This document shows positions 18,967 to 30,715 of a stretch of 64,000 bases of DNA, one piece after another (positions within the stretch are counted from its first letter, which is position 1; every line of letters starts with the position of its first letter). The notes beneath the pieces were generated by a model that was not told the origin of the DNA, did not search any database, and saw only the letters and a program-made list of their open reading frames with translations. Made by a program: the position numbers and the translations under genes. The DNA is taken from assembly GCA_016584305.1 (NCBI GenBank), contig JACEEZ010001761.1, positions 177,541-241,540 on the forward strand. The letters are read 5' to 3'. This DNA comes from Chionoecetes opilio (lineage: Eukaryota; Arthropoda; Malacostraca; Decapoda; Majidae).

Positions 18967-21557
18967 TGTGCTGCCGTAAACTGCGGTCTGGAAATGATGA
19001 TTACTTTACTCCTCCAATGAAACCCAGCCGTGTTACAACAACAAGGAATGAATAACTATATTATTAGGAAGCAGCCACCAGTTCACGATTTATCCTTAAA
19101 GTCTAACTCTTGAACAGAATGTTAATATTTATCGACTAGAGAGTAAAGTGGATTTTATATTTCACATGAATATTTTACCGAGTTAACACGTAATTAAGCT
19201 CGGATGACTGTGAATAAGTATTTCCTCAACACACTTTGCATGTCACCTGCGTTGATTAACTACATAAGAATCACTTGCCTCAGAAACTATGTTTATTAAC
19301 CCCAAACACTCGTCTACACGAAAGTTGACATACTATGTTAATGGAATATTGAAGAATTATTGAGGGTCTATTACATGTTGATCAATACACTCATTTCCTT
19401 GACATATTTGTAAGAGACTTATCTTATAGTCGGGAATGACTCGTACACTCGAGAGATCATTCAGATCATCTTCGTTTCCTATGAGAAAAGTTCCCAACTG
19501 ACACGAGTGAACACTGTAGGTCACACCCTTTCCTCCCGTATATTTTCTGATTCACATGGGTATGCACTGACAAATACACATCTCACCGTGTTTTCTCTAT
19601 ATACTACGAAACTATTTTAACACATTTCTGGCGATCGCGCTCCTATTTCCTTCCTATATTACCAAACCATAAATACATCACAGAAAGATTAACGAAGAAT
19701 GGGGGAGGGGGGGGGGGGGGTGATGTAAGAGTGGTGTATGTTTGTGTACAGCATGTGGCAGGGATGAAAGGGTTGCAGCCAGTTTCGCCTGTTTGGATGA
19801 GAGCCGGGAACGCAGTGAGGGTTACCGGCTCTGTGTGGCGGGTGGCCCTCCTGCGCGGGAAAAAAGCAAGTGTTCGAAAGATACACTTCATGACTTAATA
19901 ATACCGACATGGAATGATTACTAACCGAGTGAGAATATGAAGGTAAAAGGAATACTTTATGAACAATAGGGTGGTCCACCAAAAAAAAAATTATACTTTT
20001 ACTCTTCCACAAGGTTATTTTTTGTCCAATACCCATAGGTTACAAGCCAATGAAACATCATGGCGATTAAAAAAATATTTAGAGTCGCCCCATCATCTCG
20101 CTTTCTATCATAGGATTTAACCCGGAAAATATCACATACCCGAATTGGAGCACTTCCCGACATCACAGACCCAAATGGTGTTGATTTCTGAATTCTCCGG
20201 GGTTTTTAACCCCATAGACACATTTTATCAACTAAAAATTTATATACAGCTGTCTGAATGCTGATTTTCATTATTTGGTTTTCATACCGTAAATCAAGGG
20301 TAGGCCATACCCTGGTTAGGGTACTTCTAATAGAGATAGAACAAAATGGTTTGCACTTTTGAACTCATAAGGGTCGATTTACACATAGAAATGCTTTCAT
20401 ATTTAATTTATTTACTAAAACCTGCAAAATATGACAGAAAATTTCAATTTCTCAATTTTCCTGTAGAAAAACTATTTTTTTGGCAATATTTTGTGAATTG
20501 TCAATAAATCAGTGTCGATGAAACCACTTCTATGTGTAAATCGACCCTTCTGAATAAAAAAATACGAACCATTTTGCTTTATCTCTACTAGAAGTACCCT
20601 AACCAGGGTATGGCCTACCCCTAAAATTTACTGTGAAAACCAAATAATGAAATTCAGCATTCAGACAGCTGTCTATCAGTTTTTAGTTGATAAAATGTGG
20701 TCTATGGGGCTATCAACCCCGGAGAATTCATAAATCAACACCATTTGGGTCTGTGATGTCGGGAAGTGCTCCAATTCGGGTATGTGATATTTTCCGGGTT
20801 AAATCCTATGATAGAAAGCGAGATGATGGGGTGACCTCTAAATGTCTACGGATATGGTTTTAATTTCACGAGGTCATTACTCTATCATAGTAAACAGAAA
20901 TAAGGTATGTGGAGATTGGTTTTGAGCAATTTATTTATTGCACCCCGTAGTCGTGGACCACCCAAATGAACAATAGTGTAATAAAGTCTGTCAATCGATG
21001 AGGAAAATCTCGACGGAAAAGAACAATTTAACTCGTTATTAACTCAAAGCCGAATTAAGCTTTTGCACTATTTTCCCAGGTAATTTTTTTTATAGAACCT
21101 TCTGCGGAAAAAAGACGTGTATATTTTAGCGTTATCACGGACACTTAATGATGTCCTGGGCTTCCGGAAGGTCTTTACTCTGAATCCTCATATTACTCTA
21201 AGAATTGAATGTTGTTGATTCATAGATTAACGTTGTTCTTGAATCTCGTTGTCATTTGTTTTATGAGAAAACAAATCCCGCGAATTTAAATGTCCGCAGA
21301 TAACTGGTTTGAGTTGGTTTTACGGGGGGGGGGGGAAGAGAACACGAATGATGGAATAGAAAGGAAGGAGGGAAGGAGAGAAAGAAAATGAAAGATCTGT
21401 TACAAGGAATAAAACTCGCCATCTACCTACCTGTACATATGCTCACCTAGCCTAAAATAAAAAATAAATTGTTCCTATGACATTACACATCTCCAAAATC
21501 CTGGCATTACACGTATCAAAATCCTGGCTTTACACATATCAAAATCCTGGCATTACA
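18967..21557 (-). repeat. 5' LTR of Gypsy G2, interrupted by a foldback element
   Basis: Direct repeat of 10027-11714. It starts TGTGCTGCCG and ends CATTACA on the + strand, followed by the ATTC target duplication. Without the 996-bp insertion at 19969-20965 and its duplicated target it is about 1.58 kb. By eye the two LTRs differ at only a few positions per hundred bases. A poly-G run lies at 19699-19721 and another at 21325-21334. Confidence 0.9.
19969..20965. mobile_element. Foldback (long inverted repeat) DNA transposon in the G2 LTR
   Basis: The other LTR reads straight through ttatgaacaatagtgtaat, while this one has about 996 extra bases between two copies of atgaacaata (19959-19968 and 20966-20975). 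The insert begins GGGTGGTCCAC and ends GTGGACCACCC. Its two halves are a long imperfect inverted repeat: for example ccatcatctcgctttcta at about 20090 against tagaaagcgagatgatgg at about 20812, and gggtaggccataccctgg at 20299 against ccagggtatggcctaccc at about 20602. Arms of roughly 380 bp surround a loop of about 70 bp. No transposase is encoded. A target duplication of 9-11 bp would fit a Mutator-like element, but the superfamily is unproven. Confidence 0.85.
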
Positions 21558-21561
21558 ATTC

Positions 21562-24500
21562 TGCCTCAAAAAAGCCGATTGGTCCGCGTTCGAGAAGCAT
21601 GTAGCTGAGTGGTGGGCAGGTTACACCCGCCCACTCGACCTCGACGCGTTCGAAGAAGATGTGGTTGCCGCATTAGTCAACGCCGTCAATGCTGCAATAC
21701 CGTGGATAAAACCCTGCAGGGCTCCCAGCAAAAACTGTAGGTTCCATAGCCCGAGGGTGAAAGAAGCCAATCACGTGGTCAACCATGCAAGGAAACTCTT
21801 CCGGAGGAATCGCTCGCAGGGAAATCTCGTGCGTCTTCGTGAGGTCGTCTCTTATGCACGTTGAGTGTCGAACAAAGAAAGGGAGGCCAAATGGCTAGAG
21901 TGGTGTGAGGGTTTTGGCGCGCACACTACTCTTTCGGAACTCTGGTCACGAGTACGGAGGGCTACTGGCTGCAAACCAGACAGGACCCATGCGCACTATG
22001 ATCCGGAAGGGGAGGCAGAGAGACTGGTCCTATCGTTCGCTGAGCGCGGCAGCAGCGACCAGCTTCCGGACGACGTAGGGGTACTGCAGCGACAACTTCG
22101 CCCTACGCGGCTTGAGAATATCCGTAGAGCTATCGAAGCGGAAGACGAAGCAGACCGGCCGTCACTCTGCAAGAACTCAAATCTGCAACAAAGCTGAGAA
22201 GAGATACTGCGCCTGGCAGCGACAGTGTATCGTACTCCATGCTGAGGAACGCAGGGCCATCAGGCAGCGCCGCGCTGCCTGCTCTCGCCAACGCATCCTG
22301 GGCTGCAGGACGACTGCCGAGAAGGTGAAAGACAGCCCGCATCCACCCCATTCCGAAACCAAAGGACGAGGGTAAATATAGGCCCAACTCCCTGCTCAGC
22401 TGTTTAGCCAAGACAGCCGAAAGGATGGTCCTCAACCGTCTGAAATGGAAGACAGGAGAGCCTCACCCCAATATCTTTGGTTTCGCCGGAGGAAGGTCCA
22501 CAGTGGGCAGTGTCGCCTCCCTCCTGAGCCTCGTCAACAGCCAACCTGCCATTGTGGTGTTCTTGGACCTGGAGAAGGCCTTCGAGCTCGCGTCTCCTAC
22601 TGCAATCCCTGACGCCCTGGTACAAAAGGGTGTCCGCGGTCTTCTTCTTGTATGGACGCAAGATTACCTTCACCTCCGATGCGCGCGGGCGTCGTTCCAT
22701 GACAGGGAATCCAAACTTACGGTGTTTGAAAATGGGACACCACAGGGCGGAGTTTTGAGTCCGACCCTTTTCAACGTCCTGATGGAAGCCCTGGTAACTC
22801 TACCCTTCCACCGAAGCATGTCCCTCCTCAGCTATGCTGACGACCTTACTCTTGTGTGTACGGGCCGAGGCAACCGGGTAGGCCGCGCGCAGGCCGCGCT
22901 CGACACGATCAACCATGCGTGCAGGATTCTGACTGCAGGAACCTAGGGCTCAAAATCTCGGCCGAAAAATCCAAGGCCATGGCGGTACTCTGTACCTCAC
23001 TGGATGCGAACCTCAGGGTTCAGGGTGTGGGCCTTCAATGAAACCTCACATACATGTACCTTGGTATCTGGGTAGATCTGCGTCTGTCCTTCAAGACAGA
23101 GGCTGACTACCTGAGGGATAGGACCAAGAGTCGCCTCACCGTCAGGCGAAATATGACATCAACCAAAGCCGGAACGACCAACAGAGTCCTACGGCTTTTC
23201 TACATCCAAGCCGTCCGTCCGCTCGTGCATTATGCGGCGGGAGCGCTGGTCACTTTGGCGGCCAGCAACAAACGGAACCTCGAGACCATCCAGAATGCAG
23301 CTACGAGAGTCATTCTCGGGGCACCCAGATGGTGCAAGGCTGCAGTGCTCCAGGCCGAGACATGCCTGCCCTCCTTAGAGTACCGGACAGAACAGCTTGC
23401 CGCAGCACTAGTGGCCTAAACGGTCAACTGCACCACTGACACCCCTGCCCAGAAGGCCTTTCTATCGGTCTTGCCTCAAGACCCCGGTCTGTTTCGGGGG
23501 ACAACGTGGCTTAGGACCATTGTCCGAGCTACACACGCTGCGCTCCCAGATGTCGATCTTGTGGCAAGAGGGGTCGACAAGAAGGCTGAGGGATACGACG
23601 CCCCACCACCATGGCCCCCCCCCCCACCTGCGACCAAAGACATCCTGCTCCTCCCTCGCAACAAATCCCTCTGTTCAGAAGGGGCCCTCCTCGCATACGC
23701 ACAGACAGTTATCCGCCGCACGGGTACTGCGGAGGCTACGGTGTACTACACTGACGGGTCAGTGGACACCACTACCGGACGGTCCGGTGTAGCCTTCGTC
23801 TGTGGCGAGGAGGAGTTTGCGTGGAGGACGTCCGACGGATCCTCGACCCTACAAACCGAGCTGGTGGCCATTCTGACGGCACTAAACCACGCGCGACAAA
23901 GGCCTGGTCGGGAAATCGTACTATTTTCCGACTCCATGACTGCCCTCCAGATACTGCAAGCCACGGACCCAAAGGACAATGTCAGGCTCATAACGATGAC
24001 GCTTGCCCAGATATCAGCGCTGACAGACGAGGGCAAATCCGTAAGGCTCGCCTGGATCCCCAGCCACGTGGGGGTTCCTGGCAATGACAGGGCTAACGAG
24101 TCGCCAAGAGAGGCTCGTATCTGGACGCCGTCCAAATACGTGTGTCAAAGAGCCGCCAACAACTCAAGAGGAAGGCCAGACACACAACTGCAGCAAGGAC
24201 CACCGCGGGGCACAAGGCGGCCCAGGCCAACTCCTACACGCTGACGTGGTATGCGAGGGCAACGGGGTAAGAGCCACTCCACCTATCAGCAACGATCGCT
24301 AGGAGAGACAGAGTGAAGCTGCACCGACTCCGCCTGGGTTACCCTACATTCAGTGCCCTCGCAGAGGGCTACGCTGGAGAACGGTGCCTGCACTGTGACG
24401 ACCTCGTGGCAGAACCGTGCGTCCACTTCTTGCTGGAGTGCGACGGAACAGCCCCGCTAAGAATCCTGGCAGCCCGACACGGCTTCATCTTCGGTGTAGA

Positions 24501-24594
24501 TAGACACCGGTCGGCTGCACAAATGGTAAACTATCTCACTGACGATTTAGATACCTTTACAGGTCTCCTGCGAGGACTTGAGCCCCCACGCTAA
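21562..24594 (+). pseudogene. LINE ORF2, second half: RT, RNase H and C-terminal Cys-His motif
   Basis: The text resumes right after the G2 target duplication with KKADWSAFEKHVAEWW, the linker that follows the endonuclease in I-type LINEs. RT motifs include FGFAGGRSTVGSV, VVFLDLEKAFE (near 22557), NGTPQGGVLSPTLFN and LLSYADDLTLV (YADD at 22833-22844). RNase H is at about 23740-24100, with VYYTDGSVD, TELVAILTAL, FSDSMTAL and IPSHVGVPGNDRAN. The last frame (24313-24594) has the terminal CLHCDDL...VHFLLEC motif and ends before the 3' UTR. At least six frame changes or stops (for example 21862, 22195, 22944, 23417) break it. Confidence 0.85.
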
Positions 24595-24759
24595 CGGTTA
24601 TGTGAAAGACTGCAACGAGGACCTTAACCCCCACACTAGCGGCGACGGGAAGGTAAAATCCCTCCTTTCCGTACGTATATTTACCTGTAAATAGATATTC
24701 TTAAATGTATTTTTTGTATATATCTTATCTAGGCTCCTAGTTCTACTTCTAGCTTTCTA

Positions 24760-25605
24760 CGCTACTATGATACTTTCACTAATACAATCCCCTCTGTTCC
24801 ACCTTGACTCCTTTGCATGTGCATGTTATGATTACAACTATCGCTTTGATAGTCTTAATTAGGCTTACTTAGGTATTTCCCATTTTAGTGTATCCATGTA
24901 TCCTCTCACTATCTAGCCGTGGTTCGGATGAGTCCATATCATTGAAATGACCCCTCTGCTATCCAGAGGAACCTCTGCTTTACCCTATTATGACACTGTC
25001 ATTAATGCAATCCCCTCAGTTCCATCTTGTCTTCCTTGCATGTGCATGCATACGTATTAATTACTCTCATTAATTATGAGTTTTGTATTAGGTCTACTTA
25101 GGTACTTCCTGTTTTTGTTTGCCTTTATTCTCCCACTATCTAGCCGTGGTTCGGATGAGTCCACATAATCGAAATGACCCCTCTGCTATCCGGAGGAACC
25201 TTCTCCTTTATACTACTGTGTCACTTTCACTTATCCAATCCCTCCGTTACCTCTTGTTTCCTTTGCATGTGTATGTGTGTGCATGTATTCACTAGCGTTA
25301 ACTCATTCAATCACTTTATGTATGTATCATTATATTTAGTTTTTGCTTGTGTTCATTTCTCTCCCACTCCCCTCGCACCGTGGTTCGGACGAGGCTACAT
25401 TAAATCCAATGACTCCTCTGCTCTACGGAGTACCCTACCACCTTTATTTACTGCTATGTACCTATTACTACTACAATCCACTCCGTTCCGCTCGCCTTCC
25501 TCCCACTATCCGTGGTTCGGAATCCACGCTAAGCTGTAGGTCCCTCCGCTCTACGGAGTACTTCTTACTCCATCCACTCTATGGAAAATAAAAATATAAA
25601 AAAAA
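24760..25605 (+). repeat. LINE 3' UTR made of about four diverged tandem units, with A-rich tail
   Basis: The phrase ccgtggttcgga recurs at about 24917, 25144, 25378 and 25510. Each time it is followed after about 20-40 bases by tgacccctctgct or a variant and a short inverted pair around the word cctctgct (tatccagagga, tatccggagga, ctctacggagt). Spacings are about 227, 234 and 132 bp, so the last unit is shortened. The block ends in ggaaaataaaaatataaaaaaaac at about 25582-25605, the LINE tail. Short sequences such as actttcacttatccaatc also recur between units. Confidence 0.75.
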
Positions 25606-25861
25606 CTGTTACACTCCGACTTATTTTCACTAATTTCCAATCTCATCAAAATTACCACCGAATCCGAGGAGTGTCCCTAAGGTGCTCGTTGGTTTTACAC
25701 ACGTCCCCACACCTGCTCGATGGTGTTGAGCTCAGGATGAGCGGGTGGTAGGCGGACGACCTCATGTCCCCACGCATGGATGATGTTGTCAACCGTGTAT
25801 TGTGGCTTTGGCCGATTCCGCTTGCAGATGAGCAGCAGCTCAGTCCGTCTGGCGTCAGGTG
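25606..25861 (-). pseudogene. IS630/Tc1-type (DDE) transposase C-terminal fragment
   Basis: On the - strand the text KRNRPKPQYTVDNIIHAW, GHEVVRLPPAHPELNTIEQ and VWGRV matches the third catalytic acidic region of IS630/Tc1/mariner-type transposases, where the Glu lies in the N-x-I-E motif after LPPxHPEL. Only about 70 residues remain. The upstream edge is cut by the tail of LINE C at 25862. A second fragment, holding the opposite end of the catalytic domain, is at 43240-43430, though it need not be from the same copy. Confidence 0.7.
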
Positions 25862-26170
25862 GAATCAGAATCAGAATCAGAATCATAGTTTTATTTCCAT
25901 TGTTAGAATGGCTATTCTTTTTACATTGTAATATGAGTCTTACAATATTTCTGAATAAGATAACATGTGTTAAAGGTAGAATACTGAACATGGTCTATAT
26001 ACAAATAAATATATTAAAATACATAAAAATTGTAAAGCAATAAAATTCTAATGAAAACATAAATAAAAGGTCACACTTCCTAAAAGTTACAATTTAAAAA
26101 ACACACAATAAAAGTTATAAAAAAGGTATTAGTTTAGATTAAAATACATTTCAAGTATGGACGTCAAAAA

Positions 26171-28291
26171 TTAGCGTAGGAATTTTTTACAAAAAAGGTG
26201 ATTTTTCAAGTGACTTTTAAAAGTGTGCAAGGAGGTATCATCTCTAACTTGGCTTGGCAGGCTGTTCCAGAAAGCAGGTCCAGCCACATGAAGGGACCTT
26301 GTTCCCAAACAAGTGTTACATTTTGGCACATGGAGTTGTTGCTGTTGTCTAGTGTTGACTGGTTGTTCGTACATATCTCTCACTTTTGGCAGTGGAAACA
26401 ACCAGTCAGGTACTCTATTATTAACTATATTGTACACGGCTACTCCTAGCTCAAAGTGATATATTTCATATACATTCAGCAATCCAAGGTCTTTTAGGAC
26501 AAGGTTGTGAGACATGGAAACTAAATAGTGACTTGAAGAGACGAATCAATGCCTTTGGTAATAAGTGTCTTCGCAGAATCATAGGGTATCGCTGGGATGA
26601 TTACGTGTCAAATCAGCGATTGCACCGTGAGACTGAATCGAGGCCTATTACCTGCATATCCGTCAGCGCCAACCTCGGCTATATGGGCATGTGGCACGCT
26701 ACCCTGAAACCGATCCTTCCCATCGGGTTGTATCTGTAAGGGACAATCCGGCGTGGAGGAGGCCAAGGGGGCGCCCACAAGGCTCGTGGCTGGGGCAAGT
26801 TGATGTTTCTTGTCGAGAGCTGCTTGGTATGGGAAAGGAGCCTGCATGGGAACTCGCGCGTGGTGACCCCCGGGAGTGGCGTCGTAGGGTGTGCGAGGCG
26901 ACGCGCCCCCCGGCGTATGCCCCCAATGATTGATTGAAGGTCTTTTAAGTAGGGTGTGACATGGTCACGCTTTGCAGCCCCACCTAAAGCAACTTTTGCT
27001 GCAAAGTTTTGGTGCCTTTGCACACGTTGAATATGTGTGATGTTGGATCCTCCCCAAATCTTGATACCATAATTCAGTATACTTAGGACTAGTGACTGTA
27101 TTATTGAAATCCTGGTGGTCTGGTTAAAATGATCTGGGAGTCTATTTATGTGGACAATGGTTCCATAGATTTTCGTGTACAATGCGTCTATGTGTTCATT
27201 AAACTGCATATGGTTGTCAAAGTGTATGCCCAAGTTCTTTAATGATCTAATAGGGGTAATGAGATTCCCGTTAACATGCATGCAAATGTCAGGGGGAATC
27301 TGTGACAAAAGTCCTCTTGTTCCTATAAAAAACATTGTATCTTTTTGGCGTTTAACATTAGACCATTCCTGTGAAAATACTGTTGTGCTTTCTTTAGTGA
27401 TTCCTCGCTCCTAAGCATTAAGTCTTGTATATTGTTAACACTGCCTGCGTGAATTAACTGGGTGTCATCAGCATATTGTATGATTTCACATTCAGAAAAG
27501 AAGGACGAGAGATAATTTGCATATATTATGAATAAAATGGGACCTAGTACAGACCCTTGGGGAACGCCATGGGATATTCCTGTCTTCTCAGATATGCATT
27601 TTTCTATACATACGGATTGTGTCCTGCCGCTGAGATAACTTTGAAACCATAATGAGTCGATGTTTAACATGAAAAATTTATTAATTAATATATCATGGCT
27701 GACGCTGTCAAATGCTTTGGATAAGTCAGAGGTAAATAAGGGAGACCTTATTTGTATGAATATTTGTATAATTATAACTTGTTAGAAAGTTTTAAAGGAG
27801 CTGAATCCGTAGACAAGCCGGTCCTAAAGCCATGCTGAGTTTTACTAAGTAGGCGTTTGGTCTCTTAAGTACTGGGTGAGCTGAGATGCGATTACTTTTT
27901 CTAGTACCTTGGAAATAATTGGTAAGAGAGAAATAGGGCGGTAGTTGTTAGGTTTATTCATGTTACCAGCCTTGAAGATAGGAACAACAATAGAGTGCTT
28001 CCATGCTGTAGGAAAAACACCTGTTACAATAGAAGTATTTACAACGCAAGTTAGGTATGTTTTAATGATAGGGATGGAGTCTTTCAAGAAACACAGTGGG
28101 ATGCCATCAGATCCATGGGAGTTAGTGTTCTTCATATGCTTAATAACTAGAGTTACTGTATCCCAATTTGTAGGCACAGGTCTAACCATAGCATCAACGT
28201 TATTGGTATAAGTTTCGGGGCTTACTGGCTGTAGTAATGCATCAGAATTACTCAGATTCTGCTGTGATTTCTCAAAGGTGACTTTTCCCAC
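26171..28291 (-). pseudogene. Reverse transcriptase of CR1-like LINE C
   Basis: Read in - strand order: HGSDGIPLCFLKDS and NKPNNYRPISLLPIISK (27845-28291), then a broken stretch with AFDSVSHDIL near 27700, then HGVPQGSVLGPILFIIYAN and IIQYADDTQLIH (27323-27670, YADD at 27464-27475). The next frame (26947-27335) has LNILGIHFD-type thumb text and LVLSILNYGIKIWGG. After the inserted LINE the protein ends in 26171-26515 with PAFWNSLPSQVRDDTSLHTF and KSHLKNHLF, the typical CR1/jockey-type C-terminus. No RNase H is visible. Several stops and frame changes make it defective. Confidence 0.82.
26497..26936 (+). mobile_element. LINE family B, copy 2 (5'-truncated, 440 bp)
   Basis: Bounded by an 11-bp target duplication aaggtctttta at 26486-26496 and 26937-26947, within LINE C. 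It starts at the equivalent of GCETWKLNSDLKRRINAF and carries the same C-terminal text as copy 1 (LRRIIGYRW, then a GHVARYPETDP segment after a frame change, ending AYAPND) and the same tail gattgattg. Orientation is + strand, opposite to its host LINE. Confidence 0.88.
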
Positions 28292-28300
28292 TTAAGAAAA

Positions 28301-29265
28301 AATGTTTATTAAAACATTCAACTTTGCTCTTGGAAAGGGTAGCCTGCGGTTCTCCAGCCTTTTAATGAGATCCGCTTTCTTGGTTCTTATGCGTTCTAAT
28401 GCGTTCCTACAGCCACGCGGACAATGATGTATCATGCCAGCAATAATTGTCACCGCTGTAGCCAAAGCCATATACTCCTAAACGAAACTACTAAACTGCC
28501 GTTCCTGGTTGGGGCGGAGCCTAATGACTGACGTCACAGCAACGTCACGGTATCCTCGTGTCGGTTGCCAGTTTGTCACCCAGGAAGATACTGTTATAGT
28601 CAGGAGGGAGGTGCCTTAATTATACATTTTTTGTTAATAAACCACATTGAGAATATTAGCGGAAGGTCTGAAACTATCTTTGCCAAAATATGACACAAAT
28701 CCAACAGTTTGTTACATAGTTATTCCCGAAAAACCATGTAACACGGCCTCTGAAACGCATGTAGATAACGGAAGGAATGGGCTTGTGGGTGAGTCTTTGG
28801 ATTCTTCTTCCCCTATTTTTGCAAGGTCGCGAGATGCCATGGTGTCACCCTTGCCTCTGTTGCGGTAAAAGACAGGTTGATAGGGTGTCAGGGTGAACGG
28901 GGTGAGGGTGAGTGGCTGACTGGTGTGGTGCTGCTTGTAGAAGGAGGGAGGGTTGACAGGTGGCAATCCCAGGTGGAAAGCGACTTAAGGCAAGAGGGAT
29001 GGAAGATAGAAATGGAGAAACTGGGATATTACATAGGATAGTAAAAAAATTAGAGAAAATGATAAAATTAAAGATGGAAATTGACTATTGTGAAGGAAGG
29101 TGCGAAAAACCTTTGGCAGGCATATATATGCATGTCCAGATAAATTGTGATTGTTTTGGGAAGAGCATATTTACTTTTCAATTTTGCTAGTTGGTTTTCC
29201 TGTGTAATAATAACAATAATTGTTATTATTAACGATTTATTAATACATTCACACAATAGGCAGCC
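28301..29265. other. No gene recognised
   Basis: Unremarkable sequence between LINE C and the satellite-rich block. A few open frames of 70-88 codons occur but show no motif or composition that supports coding. Upstream exons of the Sidestep-like gene were sought here and not found. Confidence 0.35.
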
Positions 29266-29520
29266 AGTGGCTGAAAAGGTACATCTATAATAATATAAGC
29301 GAAAGTGTGTCTGTCTGTCTGTCTGTCTGTCTGTGTGTGTGTGTGTGTGGTATAGGTTCCGCCCCCCGTGGCGCAAACACCTCATATGACACATTTTTGG
29401 AATCAGGTTGACCAGGGGAAGGTCATAAGCCCACTTATGAGATGATCCGATCACTGCTTTTTTTTTTTTTTTTTTTAGCAGCCTATTAGCGAGAATTGTG
29501 AAAACAAAAGTGGGTTGCGA
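29266..29520. repeat. Dispersed repeat with (CTGT)n/(GT)n core, copy 1
   Basis: The order is tataagcgaaagtgtg, then (TCTG)n and (TG)n at about 29308-29349, then ccgtggcgcaaacacctc, acacatttttggaatcagg, ggaaggtcataagccc, a T-run at 29457-29477 and agaattgtgaaaacaaaagt. The same order, diverged, recurs near 52910-53180 and more loosely near 53330-53560. That points to a dispersed transposon-derived family, superfamily unknown. Confidence 0.55.
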
Positions 29521-29522
29521 GA

Positions 29523-29823
29523 ATTGAGGAAGCCTTGATGTAGGGTGATGGGTAATGGGTGAGTGAATGGGTGGGGTGATGGGTAATGGGTGTGGGGTGA
29601 TGGGTGAGTGAATGGGTGGGGAGTGATGGGTTGGGGGTGATGGGTGAGGGAATAGGTGGGGGGTGATGGGTAATGGGTGAGTGAATGGGTGTGTGGTGAT
29701 GGGTAATGGGTGAGTGAATGAGTGGGGGGTGATGGGTAATGGGTGAGTGAATGGGTGGGGGGTGATGGGTAATGGGTGAGTGAATGGGTGGGGGTGATGG
29801 GTAATGGGTGAGTGAATGGGTGG
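29523..29823. repeat. Minisatellite, unit about 30-35 bp
   Basis: Around nine imperfect copies of gggtgatgggtaatgggtga followed by gtgaatgggtggg. Reading frames through it give a Pro/His/Thr/Ser periodic peptide on the - strand, which is a by-product of the repeat. Unit length varies because gggtaat or the gtgaat block is sometimes missing. Confidence 0.9.
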
Positions 29824-29964
29824 GGGAAATACATACATTTCTACATCCATGATTTCAGGAAAGTCAGAAGGGGCTATCTGGAGAGTCCATGTTTGGTGGG
29901 CCTTTGGCCCACCAAACACCAAACATATATATATATATATAGTTGATATTCTTAAGTTGAATAA

Positions 29965-30671
<707 letters not shown>

Positions 30672-30715
30672 TGAGCACATAAATTTCCTTTGTGCTGATC
30701 TTGTTATCCTCCCAG

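Larger units (their letters stand above)
10027..21557 (-). mobile_element. Ty3/Gypsy retrotransposon G2, two LTRs and 4-bp target duplication
   Basis: Two long direct repeats begin TGTG and end TACA on the + strand (10027-11714 and 18967-21557) and are flanked outside by ATTC at 10023-10026 and 21558-21561, a clean 4-bp target duplication. The interior encodes, on the - strand, an SGNH-like frame, gag, protease, RT, RNase H and integrase in Gypsy order. A PBS candidate follows the 5' LTR and a purine-rich tract precedes the 3' LTR. The element sits inside the I-type LINE and itself contains a LINE (14554-15729) and a foldback element (19969-20965). Frameshifts and stops make it defective although the LTRs look only a few percent diverged. 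Confidence 0.92.
7433..25605 (+). mobile_element. I-type LINE (non-LTR retrotransposon), split by Gypsy G2
   Basis: Two halves, 7433-10026 and 21558-25605, make one near full-length LINE of about 6.6 kb once the Gypsy insertion is removed. The 5' half has ORF1 with three CCHC knuckles and the ORF2 endonuclease; the 3' half resumes with the endonuclease-RT linker, RT, RNase H, a C-terminal Cys-His motif, a repetitive 3' UTR and an A-rich tail near 25580-25605. The combination of APE-type endonuclease, RT and RNase H plus knuckled ORF1 is that of the I superfamily (I, R1, Loa and relatives); jockey lacks the RNase H. Multiple in-frame stops show it is dead. Confidence 0.85.
25862..28300 (-). 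mobile_element. CR1-like LINE (family C), minus strand
   Basis: The 3' end on the - strand is a (GATTCT)n tail (+ strand 25862-25884), which is the kind of short-repeat tail CR1/L2-clade LINEs have instead of poly(A). The body encodes RT and the C-terminal helical region. It is interrupted by LINE B copy 2 at 26497-26936. The 5' boundary is uncertain, placed near 28300 where readable RT-like text stops. Confidence 0.8.

Noticed and set aside
24915..25180. Hammerhead-ribozyme-like words (ggatgagtcc followed by gaaatgacc) in the I-LINE 3' UTR
   Set aside because: The core would need ctgatga but reads cggatga, and the sequence before gaaa does not pair with gtcc to make stem II in any unit.
29475..29834. 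A 284-codon minus-strand ORF with periodic [11 protein letters not shown] repeats, and possible CRISPR-like periodicity
   Set aside because: It is a minisatellite without spacers, and the periodic peptide follows from the DNA repeat.
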